Assembly (NCBI RefSeq): GCF_029227915.1
Contig: NC_079881.1
Coordinates: forward strand, 12,935,501-12,999,500
Source: Hydractinia symbiolongicarpus
Lineage: Eukaryota > Cnidaria > Hydrozoa > Anthoathecata > Hydractiniidae
DNA: 64,000 bases
Reading direction: 5' to 3'
The first letter of the stretch is position 1. Each line of letters starts with the position of its first letter. The translations under genes and the position numbers were made by a program. The notes below the pieces were generated by a model. The model worked only from the letters and a program-made list of their open reading frames with translations. It was not told the origin of the DNA and ran no database searches. This document shows, piece by piece, positions 11,557-23,272 of the stretch.

Positions 11557-13354
11557 TATCTCTGGAGCTAATGGATAATCATTATGTAGATTATGTAGTT
11601 CCTTTTGATATTCTAAATCAACTTCTAATATTAGTCCTTTACCACTTTCTGGTTTATAATCAGCTAGATTACATTTTTTTATTTCCTTTTCTTTTTACCA
11701 TCTAAATCCACCAGTTGGTAGATATTGTGACATTCCATAACAGTATAGATTGTTAGCATCTAAATACATTAGATACTTCGATAGCATATCCTTATCATAA
11801 TTGTTAATGTACGTATATTATTGGCTTTCCCATATCTGTTGGCAATATATGATACACCACCTCTTAATCCCTTTTCAATAAATAAAAACATGTCAACATC
11901 TGTCATCAATTCAAGTTCTACTTTCGTCATTTTCAGCATTGAATTTTTATAGAAATGTTTTTTAATGATTTTACTAATCTGTTGCATAATAAAATGGCTA
12001 TCATATCCTCTTAGATTTAGAAAACTACTGGTACTTTGTCTGTTAACCTATAACTTAAATTACATTCACTATGTGCTGATTCTCTATATCTACCTGTTAC
12101 ATGGCAATGATGTCTGACTATAGTATCTGTATCAATTTTTTTTTTATTACATATGCGGCAACTATTAGCTTTTTTAAAATTTTTGATATCATCTCTTGAC
12201 ATTATCATATCCTGTTTAAAATGTTTATTTTTAATGTATTTACAATATTTAGCATTTAGCTTCCTTTATCATTTCTTCCATAAATTTGTATACAGCATCT
12301 GGACCCCTATATATTTTTAATGGTCTGCTACAGTACAGTCTGAATGTAATCTATTGCGGACGCGAAACTCGCATGAATAGTTACACAGAACAATAACATT
12401 GGGATAGCTTTTGTTTTTTTTAAGAAAATAATTGCCTCACTCTCACTGATAAACAATGACTCCACACGATCGATTGTTTAATCACAATATGTTTCAAGAT
12501 CAATTTTAGCAATCTATTTTGCGCGAACTCTTTTAAAAAATTTAATTGCAGTAATTAAGCGTTCTTTTTAGATCGCATTTTAAAAGTTTAAAAATGAAAA
12601 GCAGCGATAGAAATGTTTTTTTAGATCGCATTTTAAAAAAAATCGAAAAGCAGCATTTAATAGTTGTGAACAATGCTTCTCGTAGGTTTCTTAGATTAAA
12701 TGCGCTGGAATCTTTTTAAGTAATTAAATCAACAATACATTCTCGCGCAATGTATTAGAAAACTTCGCGAAAGATTTTTATTAGTTAATTACTTCACGCT
12801 ATTACTTAAGGGAATAGCTATCAATACATTTACACAATGCGTCTCGGTATTAGAAGAAATATAATTGCTCCGATATTTCTTCGCGAGCGCATTGTTTTTT
12901 AACGTGCAAATATAAACTCGCAAAATGCTCAAGGGATTCAATACTCCTTTTCATAAATTATTGCGCAATATCCAGCCTCATCTTGAAACTGAGGCACTTG
13001 TTGTGTATTTTCCTCACATTTTTTCTGCTTTGGGGCGGGGGATTTTATAATAACAACTCATCATCAGTATTATAGAGATAATCATTCTCAATAATAGGTT
13101 TCGCTAATTAATTATCAAGTTCCCATACAAAAAGAATTATCTCCATTATTTTTTGCTGCGTTTCAGTGATAAACATTAGAAATAATCATTCGTTGGCAAG
13201 AAGGTGTCTAAGAAGGTTTATCTGGTATTCACAAAACAAACTACAGCTATTTTTCAAACTAAAATCATCAAAAACTGCTATTTTAATAGCAACAATACAT
13301 CACACAAGGCTCACGCTTCGAAGTACTTTATTATATATGTTTTATACAACAAAA

Positions 13355-15559
13355 ATGGACAAGGAAGATCAACATGAAATTGAACTGGAGGTTGAAGATT
13401 TTCAAGAGCTCTTTAATGATATCTCAGTAGGTAAGTGATAGCAGATAGATACATGGACCTTAAAAAGTTAGACAGGGAAAACACAAAAATTATTATTCAC
13501 TATACATTGGCTAAAAAATTGTTTATAATTGTATTAAGACAGACATATTTTCTTATATTTTCAGATCCAGCCAGCATTATTCTAACTGAGGATGATATAT
13601 CTGACCCTCATGTCAAAATTGATATTGAAAAGCTGCCAAAGTACAAAGTCGAACACCTGAAAAGCTGGCTAATATTTCGTGGCGATACATTACATGGGAT
13701 TGACACACTCAAGGATGCACAAGTACGAGTTTTGCACTATATTGAAAGTAAAACCAGCAGTAGGATTGTAGATCCAACTCCAGAAAAAGTTTGGCTTAGG
13801 ATAAAAGCAGAAAAAATGGGGATATTACTGAAACCTTTGTGGAAAGAAGGAACTATGCCAGCTGTGCCTGTTGAACTGAAGGCAAATATATCAAATCTAT
13901 TAGACTTAACAGGATGGTCAAAATCGTTGACAGAAATGCCCAGCTTCACTGTAGAAAATATAAACATTTACAATAAAAAAGTCAACCAGACATATTGTAA
14001 AAATTCTACTGCAATAAAAAAACATTTCATACGTGGTGATCAATTTATTGAAGAAAATTTTCTTGATTCGACCAACATGTATGCGAAACAAAGTGACTCA
14101 TTATTTTTTTTGAAAGGTGTGGCAGCTGCTAGTTTAAAGAAAGCAAACAGATGGGTATTTTTAGCTTTAAACAAAATCACAAGTGAAATTCGATATGCCT
14201 ATTGTCAATGCCCAGCTGGAAGTGTTGGAACATGCTCCCATGCTTAAGCTCTCATGAAAACTTTAGCTAAATGGGTGGTAGATAGACTATCAATGATTCC
14301 CGATGCAAAAGCTTGTACCTCGAAACCTTGTGTTTGGAATGTACCACAGTCTAGAGACAAAATTGAGAAAATACCTGTGATGGAATTGACAATAAAGTCA
14401 CCTAATGCAAAAAAAATTAAAATAGAGAAAAATAATGATACTAACTGTACACCGAAAGAAAAAAAAAGGAATTGTTTCGTCCTTATACGAGTCACATGTT
14501 TCTTCACATACTGCTGATGAGGATTTGACGTTCCTATTATCGCACATGCAAAATACAAAAACCAACATTTGTGCCACAAAACTGATTAACCTAAATCCTG
14601 TTCACTTTAAACAAACTCAGTTTGGAAATGTACCATCAGGTTCATTGCTAAGCTACCAATGCCCTATTATGCCTCCTGATTTTAAAGTTTATTGTTCTAT
14701 TCCTAATTCATCATCAGTATGTCAAGATGGTTTTAGTTTTCAACAATATCCACCGTTTCCATTTCAGCAAGTACAAAATAATATTGTAGAATATATACAA
14801 AAAATTCACATTGTTGAAATAAAAAAAATGCAAAATGTCGAAACTATGAAGGGTCATGCAAACAATATTGAAAAAATCGAATCAAGTACAAAAAACCAAG
14901 CTGCTGATCCAAACTGGTTTGCGTATCGTAAAAATAGATTCACCGCCTCGTTATGCAACAAACTTGGAAAAACTGCACCAAAAACAGAAAGAGGGTCAAA
15001 AACTTTAGCTCGTAATATTGTAGCTGGTGACCCAGCAAAGCTCAATAAGATTGTAAAAATGAAAATGGCGTATGGGCGGTTTTATGAACCAATAGCAATT
15101 CAACATTATGAAAGATACATGACACTTCAAAACTTCAATATAACCATTGAACAATGTGGCTTGGTCATTGACAGAGTTAATTACGTGTTAGGTGCTACAC
15201 CTGATGGCAAAGTAACCTGTGATGGTTCATTTGGCATATTAGAAGTAAAGTGTAGCGAACAGTATAAGGATATTGATCCCAAGACAATTTGTCACATATC
15301 ACCCAATCCCTGTGTTGTTCTTGATAAAGATAGTGGTTTAATCAATATTAACAAAAAGCATTCATACTAACGGCAGGTGCAAATGCAGTTAGCTATCACT
15401 TGTCGAACTTGGTGTGATTTTGTATTTTACACATCAAAAGGTTTAGTGATCGATAGAGTATTGTTTGATGAGAAATTTTGGGAACAATTGCAGAAAAATA
15501 TTCTAGATTTCTATTTCAAGTACATGCTTCCAGAAATTGTTGAATGTGACAAAGATTGA
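13355..15559 (+). pseudogene. SAP-SWIM-YqaJ nuclease of element A, broken
   Basis: Exon 1 (13,355-13,430) ends in a GTAAGT donor. Exon 2 starts at 13,565 after a TTTTCAG acceptor, and the phases agree. Domains: SAP-like helix pair (VEHLKSWLIFRGDTL); SWIM zinc finger CQCPAGSVGTCSHA (about 14,205-14,245); YqaJ/lambda-exonuclease-type nuclease from RKNRFTASLCNKLG (about 14,930), with conserved E (FYEPIAIQHYE), ATPDGKV (D) and LEVKC (ExK). Breaks: nonsense right after the SWIM motif (14,245-14,247), a frameshift in an A-run near 14,460, and nonsense at 15,368-15,370 before the QVQMQLAIT motif. The family processes DNA ends 5' to 3'; a role in transposition is inferred. Confidence 0.8.
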
Positions 15560-15783
15560 GTTAGAATCAAGACACAATATGTCATGTATATACTATATGT
15601 GAACAATATATATTTTATATTACTTTTTTATTTAATATATATAGGTTTGTGAAAAGCATTTGAAAAGCTAAAGTTTCTTTTTTTAAAGTTATTCTCTCTT
15701 CAAGGTCTAACAGTCACATTGTTAATATATAAACATTAAAGTTTGTATCTTATTTTAAAATAGGCTGTTGAAAGTTAGTCAAG

Positions 15784-17246
15784 TTAGTTAGATATTATTT
15801 GATTCAGTGACCCTAGCATATTTACTGGAATCACTCTATCAAAATTATGAAAACACTTTAGTCTTTGGATCATAAGTTCGACATGAATTCTTTCTGCGGC
15901 TATTTGTTGACTACGAACAACTTCACTTTCTGTAAACTGATCACGCCCTTTTAGGAAAGATGGTATAATGAGTTCCACACCCAATGGATGGACATAATCG
16001 GCTATTAAGAATCCACGGTCTGCCATTATTGCATCTCCAGGTTCCCATAATTCTGGATACAAAAAAACCACTTTTGATAACAATGTTTTTGTCTGAAATA
16101 CTTCCGGGATAAGCTGAAGATACAAATGTGAAGCCACCACCAGGTGCAATTCCAACTAAAACTTTAACAGTTGTGTGGCTTTTGTAATCAGAATACATGA
16201 GCTTATGTATCACTAGTGAGGATGGTACTGCTATTTTGATTTCGACACAGTTTATGATGCAGGGTACATTAGGGAATTTGTCCTTCATTGATACAGGCAT
16301 GGCTGCTTTTACGTGTTCCCTTGTAGGCCATATGCAAACAGATCCAAATTTTATATACATAAAATTTATCCAAGTTAATATCGTATTAGTTATCGTACCT
16401 TTTGATGCTTGAAAAAGATATGATAGGTGAAAAATATCAAAGTTTCGTCTTAGTCTCACCAATGTCATTAAGAAACTTTCTGATGGTGATAAAGTACGAG
16501 GTCTACCTCTTGATGAATCCCCCTTGATTTGTTGGTTGTTATATAATACAATGTTCTCGCCATTCTCACCAGCATTTAAAAATATTAATATTCCCCGGAA
16601 AATATCAACCGATGGCAAACCAGTGTAGTGATTGCATCCTTGATCTGATAACAGCACTTATTCAACAAATTTACATTTAACTGTACTTGTATTTGCTTTC
16701 AAGGTCTTATTTTCTTCTATTAACATAGAAATTTGCTTTTGTAAATCTGCTGATTTTTCTGTTTGAGTAGAAGAATCTATGGTAAAAAAATTATCTTCAA
16801 ATACATCCATTTCAGGTTCATGTTGTGCAATTTCTGACACCAAATTTCTGAATTTTTTTCGTGGAGATGGTCGGTCAACTGGTGGCTTTCTCCTACTCGA
16901 ATCATCTTTTACCATTGTCTCCAAAAGTACAGGTCTTGCACCCTTCTTTAGACGTCTCAAAGTACCGCCGGGAGGTCGAATAATGTCCGTTTTAGAAAAG
17001 TGTTTTTCACACAGAACAGTGTGGTTAGTTACACGAAAATTGTCCTTTCCATCAACACGTTTAATTCTACTACACCACACTTTTCTCTCACCAACATCTT
17101 TTGAAAACGTGAAAAAACTTGTTGCTGTTGAAATACGTTCACCTTCAAACTCTACTAAACCAGTATTGTCACAACCCCAGGCTGCACATTGCTTTCCAAG
17201 ACTTTTTGTTCTTTGTTTACGTTTTTTTTGACACACTATCCGCCAT
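15784..17246 (-). pseudogene. THAP-DDE transposase of element A, inactive
   Basis: The expected ATG at 17,246 (by comparison with element C) is followed by an extra A in an A-run, shifting the frame. THAP zinc finger: CAAWGC, CEKHF and the THAP-typical KVW, then a coiled-coil-like segment to about 16,680. A stop at about 16,658 separates this from the DDE_Tnp_4-type catalytic region, which shows NCVEIKIAVP where the first catalytic Asp is expected (Asn here; element C keeps DCVE), then ISDKNIV, a frameshift at a 7-bp run near 16,062, ADRGFLIAD (second Asp) and ERIHVELMIQRLK (Glu). The acid substitution alone would disable catalysis. Confidence 0.8.
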
Positions 17247-18294
17247 TACGATTTTTATTATGAAGAAAGTACACAACGGCTACCTCGTTTTCGTGTTAAC
17301 GCGATTACGTCATCGCGAATTTATGAAAAGGAGTATTATAACAAAAGACAAACGACTGCCGTCCTCCACGCAAAGGTCTGATATTAGCGTGTGCGCAGTA
17401 GATTACATTCAGACTGTACTGTATATTTGTCATCATATCTACATACCACCTTATAACCATATCCAAAATCCACATGTTTCTGGTATGCTTCTGTGTATGA
17501 TTTACTGTTTTTAGGTGCACATCCATGTACTTTCTCATTGATGGCTTTAAAATCTGCATATATTACAAATGGTGCCTCTAATTGTTTATGGTAGTTTTGG
17601 AATTTTTTTTCACCCTCGTTTGGCATATTTATGACTTGTTTACCATTTATCACCATACAAATTTCAATATGATTGTCCAATATTTTTTTAGTAGAGAAAC
17701 ATACAAAAGTGTTTTCTTTCCCTATGTTTTGTTTTATTGTACATGAAGCTGTTGAAATCATCAATTAGTACATAATGTTTGTGTTCATCCTCTGTTATTA
17801 ATAGTAGTGACATACTATCATCATACTATCATCATATTTCTCTTTTGATACATATATTGGATATAGTTGCTTATCCTCATAGCTGAATACATTTTTTCTG
17901 ATGTTGTTCTGTTTTTCAATTTTATTATACTGTTAGTGATTACAGGAAATTCAATACCATCACAGTTCAATTCATCTACATATCTTCTATCGGATTTTTT
18001 AATTCTTTCTGGATGTGATCCCTTATATTTGTTCAAATGCCTGATATGGCACTATTTAAAACATTCACTATCTGTATTTTGCATATTGATTAGTCCCTTT
18101 GAACTATTTCTTAATTCTTCTGGTAGTTCTATGTAACTTGATCTGTTTAGTGGATCATATAATGTTAAATTCAAAAAGTGTGAATCTACTTATTCAATAG
18201 TCCACCCAAATCCTTCAGAAATCAATTGGTTGATAAGATTTATTATTTGCTGAGATGATAGATTTATAGCATAATGGCAGGCTTCTCATTTTGT

Positions 18295-18905
18295 AAATAT
18301 GTACTTACGTGATCAATGCCAGTTGACCGCGTTACGCGATTGCATGGCGTACGTAATTTGCCCTAGGTACGCAATTTTTAAAATGGCTATTTGTTTAACA
18401 ACGCACGTGCAAAGGATGTTACGCGTGCGATACGGGCTCCAAGGTTAATCTTTGTTGTGCATTCATTTTGCAGTAGAAAAGTGGGGGACGTTTTGAATCG
18501 TGAACCCCAAACATGATGATTGAGCGTCTACTGGTATAGCGACTCTCTCAATCTTAACTTCCTTTTCTACATGTCCGAAATAGTATGCATGACTATGCTG
18601 TCATTTAATAAATGGTTTCCAATTGTTTTGTCAAATGAAGAAATTATCTACAATTAAATCCATTATAAAATGTCTGTTCCGCCTGTAAGTGCAGTTTTGC
18701 AGACTTGAATCATCCGTGCTCCGTCGATGTTCACGTCCGCATTAGTTAAGAACCGCATGGCTGGATTTCTTGTGTAAGACCTGGTTACCAAACGACGAAG
18801 AGTCCAGGCAAAAGAGATTTATGTCTATGTATTTCTTTTAACTAAGTCAGGAGTCGGTGAATTAGCTAGGATGGTCAGGTTGGCTATAAATAGGCTTGCT
18901 CGTGG
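18295..18905. repeat. Unidentified insert in P2 PolB, related to 47,510-47,690
   Basis: About 600 bp with no PolB similarity between two recognisable PolB segments. Its right part (about 18,720-18,895) shares words with 47,510-47,690, notably GTCGGT(G/A)(A/G)ATTAGCTAGGATG and a GTTCA..TCCGCA..GCATGGCT stretch. No ORF of note; ends not resolved. Confidence 0.5.
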
Positions 18906-19786
18906 ATTAAAAGGAGCAGGATGGATATCATTTTCATTTGTGACAGTGTATACTCTATTTTTAAAGTATGCAGTTTTAAGCACCATATCATTTGCATCAA
19001 GTGGTTTTACAAATATCATTTTTAATGTTTCCACATATTTGAAACCTTTTAATTTCTCCAATTCTCTATTTAAAATGCCTGATATATTATTTCTTGTGGA
19101 TTCCAATTGTTTTAATGGATCCATTTTGTTTTTAATTCTAACCACAAATGATTTAGTTGCCATCTGAAATGCACTATCAAGTTGTATTATTGAGGTTGAA
19201 ACAGGTTTTCTTGGTGCTGGTACTGGTTTTATGGGTCTGGGTGCTGGTAAAGGTTTAGTGGGTCTGGGTGCTGGTACTGGATTTACGGGCTGGGTGCTTA
19301 CATTGGCTTATAGGGTTCTATATTACCCTGCTTCAAAAGTTTTTTATACCTTGGACCATCTATCTTGATCCATTTCTTGGTCTCTGGATTTTTAATATAT
19401 CCAGGTTTCTCATCAGTGGTTTTATTACCACGTATTAAATTAATTAGCTCAGCCTTGCTTAGTTTTTTGAGATCTCTTTCACTCACCATTATTAGGCTTG
19501 GAAATTGTTTTATTCATTTTATATTTCAAAGAAGTGGTATCTCTTTAAGTCAAAAACGTTAATAAACTATATATAAATGATAGTATAATCCATATTACCA
19601 TTTTATGATAACAAATATTTTATGCATTCGTCTTTTTAATATTCTTTACTCTTTTGATGTTGATTTTAAACATTCCACAATAACAATCCATTATAATAAT
19701 AAAGTGATATCTTTTTAAGTGGTTTGCGTCATTGTAAATAACTGAAATATGATACCAGTCTTTCATATAATGTACTATAGTTTTAT

Positions 19787-20600
19787 TTACTTAAGTATTT
19801 TATTTATATGCTTTATGTTGTCCAATGTTATTTGTGATTTGAATGTTCTATGACAATATTTACATTTGATTCTAACTTCATAGAAATAATGGATGATTTC
19901 AGTTAGAATTTCATCATAATTATTGCTTACCAGTATCTTGTATCCATTAGCCTCATACTTCTGTAGCATTATTCTTTGATTATCAGATAATTGACCATTA
20001 CCCTTTGGTGTCTTAAACTCAATTACAAATCCTGGATATACCAAATGAAAATTTTGTATTACCATATCTAGTGCACCATTTTGATAGCCCATATTGTATG
20101 ATCTTATTCTCATGTTACTATTTATTTGGTTTTCACCCAATGATACAGCCATAATTGCCTCAGTGTAATGGTTTCTAATATAATTGATAACCTTAGAGTG
20201 TAGATCATATTCTGATTCAATAGTATAGCGGGCCAACATCTTGAATTTCTTTTTCTCATACTGTCCGGTTAATGGTTAACATCTTTTGTAACCCATGTTT
20301 TGAATTCTTTTGCTTTCCCCATCTTTGATCTAATAATAAGGCTATATATAATCCTGATTCATTTATGTCATATCTCCATTTTTTAGGGGTAGCACCACAG
20401 CCCTCCTAGATTTGAGGTCTTTTAGTGTGGTTTTATCTTCTGGTTCAACATGATCAAGAATAGCCTTACGAGTATTTGTATATTCCAATATATTGGCAAT
20501 TGCTTTTGCTTTAAATCAAACAGTATCACCATCATTAACAATATCTAATTTCACATCTTCATAAATAAAGACTTCTATTATAATAACTACAGATAATGTT
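19787..20600 (-). pseudogene. BRO-N domain fused to VRR-NUC-type nuclease (P2)
   Basis: The N-terminal half (about 20,560-20,250, broken by a stop at the expected Trp and by frameshifts) reads FKAKAIANILEY, NTRKAILDHVEPEDK, INESGLY and TGQYEKKKFK, the pattern of baculovirus-type BRO-N DNA-binding domains. The second half (20,239-19,787, open) reads GYQNGALDMVI, FVIEFKTPKGNGQLSDNQR and GYKILVSNNYDEI, the PD-(D/E)xK core of VRR-NUC nucleases, and ends in a CxxC...HxxxH zinc-finger-like tail. BRO-N runs straight into the nuclease without a gap, so they look like one protein. No clear start codon. Function in DNA repair or replication of the element is inferred. Confidence 0.65.
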
Positions 20601-20666
20601 ATTTTCCTAAATACCTTCCATTATATCCTATCAAAAATATCACACATCCGCACTTACTGCATGTTA

Positions 20667-21032
20667 CTATATGTAATCACCATTAATTTGTTTATAATAA
20701 GGGTTTGCATCATTCAATAACCCATTACATTGTCTACAATAACTGTAAATACAATAGTCTTCCATATAACTATTATCTTTTCTTATCTCATACCAATAAA
20801 TACCACCACCAACCATACTCATACTGGCAACAATAAATCCTAATTCCCTATATTTCTGTGATTCTGATGGTTTATAGAAGTCTAATAGTTTAGGCCCTGG
20901 TGATAGTTCTGGAAGTTTGGTACCAGTAAGAACATAATATCTCTTCATTGCAATATTTAAATCATTAAACCTTTTTTCTGATAAGTTTTCCAGTCTTATT
21001 TCATTATTTATGTAATCAATTCGTTAAGTCAT
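20667..21032 (-). pseudogene. P2 small protein of unknown function, early stop
   Basis: The frame from an ATG at 21,032 continues through IDYINNEIRLENL and TGTKLPELSPGPK to 20,667, about 121 codons, but codon 3 is TAA, so only the part from Met 20,948 (93 residues) remains open. It contains a CRQC pair near the C-terminus and a Gly-rich stretch (MSMVGGGIYWYEI). The start overlaps the end of the next upstream gene, as in a compact viral gene set. Family not recognised. Confidence 0.5.
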
Positions 21033-22582
21033 GTCTTTTTCTTTCTTCATCACTTCCCCTTAATGTACTAAAAAGGAAATTACTACCTGAGAAAGCAAGA
21101 GCGTTCACAATAGCACAAATACCCAACATTGCTAAGCTTATATATATCTTGTATATTATCAGGAATTATTTTCTGCTTCACTAGTATTTTCCGGTATACG
21201 AGTTTCACCGTTGGTGCGGGTTATTATATTGTGGTGCGGGTTATGTGATAAGTTTTATATTTTCTGTCATTTATTGCGAAATTTAAAGTTTACATTCAAT
21301 ACTTCAACTACGTGATTTAATTTTTTTTACACAGTGAAATTGCTTTCTTTAACTTTCTATTGCTTGACATTGCTAATATTACGAGCTCTCTCTGAAACAC
21401 AATTCTGGAGATCATTTTTCTTTGTGTTGAATGTAATTCTAATCTATTTATATCTTTGCAATCACATTGAGCACATTGAAATGATTTGCTTTTGGTAATA
21501 GAGCAATATAGCAGGTATCATTTTTAGGTTTAATTGACACGTATTTCACAACCTAGTGCCCAGGACTTAATTATTAATTCCTGTTAAAAATTTTGAAAAA
21601 TGTTAAAATTAAAGTAATTTTCTTTTTTTTATCTAAAATATCAAATATAAATATAAAATATCAAAAATAAATATAAAATACAATAAGACACCTGCAACTA
21701 TCTCCTCATTGCCTCCATTCATTTTATTATGCACACTGTGATTGCTGAGATATAAATAGATAACAAAATTCTATAAACATTAGAAAAGAACGTTTCGTAC
21801 ATTTTTATTTTTATGCCAAAAAAACTTAAATATACATAAAAAGCGGAGATTTTACTTTAGGTTTATAACCTGATGAAATGGTTTTTTATTTGTTTGTTTG
21901 TTTAATCGCAGGAAGCAAGAGTTATTATTTGCTGAAACTAATGTCTACAAATAAAAAGAAAACAGCATTGTCTGATTTAGTACTGTTGGCATAAGCAGAA
22001 GATCGACTTGTCAAATTAATTTTAATTCATTATTATTTCGGCAATCGGAGACAAGGAAGTTAAGACTAAAAGATTCGCTAGTTCAGACACTCGGTTCTCG
22101 TGTTTGGGATTCACGAGTTTTAACGTCCCCCACTTGTCTCCAGCATGAAAAAATCAGAACACACGCACATGTTTATAAAATGATTAGGGTAAGTAAAAAT
22201 ACGCTGAATTTTTTTCTTAACATGATGCAGGTTATGCAAAGGTGCAGGTTAGTAAAACACATTGATTGAAATTTTATGCGGGTTATACGAAGGTGCGGGC
22301 TATCTGATAGCATCTAGTTTATAACTCCCTAAAAAAGCTGAGCTGCGGTTTATACGATGTGCTGGTTATATACCGGAAAATACGGTAGTCCTTGGTCATA
22401 TCAGCAGCAGCAACAACAACTACCAATTTAAAAGTATCCTCTATATCAAATTTACTAAGAGATGGTGGTGTCATTTTAAACAGTGATTTTCCTAGCATTG
22501 TGTATCCAACGGCTAGTCCAGAAACGACAGCTCCATGATAAAGGCTTTCTATTAAATCTTTAGTGTAATCTGTAGTACTCAT
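21016..22582 (-). pseudogene. P2 small membrane protein, split by a TA-flanked element
   Basis: The N-terminal part (22,582-22,383) holds SGLAVGYTMLGKSLF and LVVVVAAADMTKDY. After the insertion at 21,187-22,380, the C-terminal part (21,184-21,016, with one frame change) has a hydrophobic segment LAMLGICAIVNALAFSG and a charged end. About 120 residues in all with two or three membrane-type helices. Unknown function; probably part of the conserved small-gene set of this Polinton lineage. Confidence 0.55.
21187..22380. mobile_element. TA-flanked DNA transposon, non-autonomous (1.2 kb)
   Basis: Ends TTTTCCGGTATA / TATACCGGAAAA with TA on both sides (21,185-21,186 and 22,381-22,382). Inside, a TGCGGGTTAT-type motif repeats near both ends (about 21,215, 21,232, 22,230, 22,265, 22,345), probably subterminal binding sites. 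No transposase frame. It interrupts a P2 membrane-protein gene, which confirms the boundaries. A Tc1/mariner-pogo superfamily source is plausible from the TA target, but the family is not identified. Confidence 0.75.
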
Positions 22583-23272
22583 TATATATTATGGCATAGA
22601 AAAAGTTATTCCATGGTAAAGATATCTTTACTAGGTTTTTTGATAACTACCTTTGGCTCTTCTGGTTCTTCAATTGACTGTGGTTTGTGTTGTAATACTG
22701 GTATTTTCTTTTTTATTTGGCTATACGCAATATATGATGCACCCAGTAACAATATGCCTGCACCAACAACCACATACTGGTAATTATTTCTTTTGTTTTG
22801 TTTTTTAAAGGGATCCCGAGGTGTCTACACAAGTTTGGTTTATATGAAAATGTACATGATTTTATTCATACCTTTGTTATTTATTTTGTTCAAACTCATC
22901 GATTCAACAAATAACGTTAATCAAAAGTTTGTGCTTCGCTCGCTTACTTCCTTCCCGCTCTGTCCGCCATTGCTTCTTGTCCAACTTCTTTTCGAAATAG
23001 TGAAGAACTTATTTTCATTACTCAAAACCACAAATTAGTTATTATGACGTCACAGTTGCGTAGCGTGAAAAAATTGCTGTTAGCCTATAAACAATCCCTC
23101 TGGCTTCACTGCATTCGTCTTCCTATTTTATAAGTTGATGCAACATTCTCTGTATAAAATGTCTTTTATGATCATGTGTACGACCACGAAACTCATTCTG
23201 AAAAATATGCTCATCTCAGATTTGTTTCGCGGTCTTTTTCACGTGGTGCGCATGCTGTGAGGACGTGTAAAC

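Larger units (their letters stand above)
12331..17421 (+). mobile_element. ISL2EU-like DNA transposon, element A (5.1 kb)
   Basis: Terminal inverted repeats begin CAGTACAGTCTGAATG and continue about 25 bp. Flanking TA duplications are at 12,329-12,330 and 17,422-17,423. Removing the element with one TA leaves the P2 PolB frame open across the site, which proves these are the true ends. It carries two convergent genes: SAP-SWIM-YqaJ (plus) and THAP-DDE (minus). That pair of proteins with a TA target matches, from memory, the ISL2EU group of eukaryotic transposons. Both genes are broken. A second inverted pair, AATACTCCTTTTCATAAATT, sits inside at about 12,939 and about 17,317. The left 0.6 kb holds a 50-bp tandem repeat (AGATCGCATTTTAAAA, about 12,571 and 12,622). 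Confidence 0.85.

Noticed and set aside
16779-17514. Plus-strand frames of 130-150 codons
   Set aside because: Antisense shadow of the THAP gene of element A and the element end.
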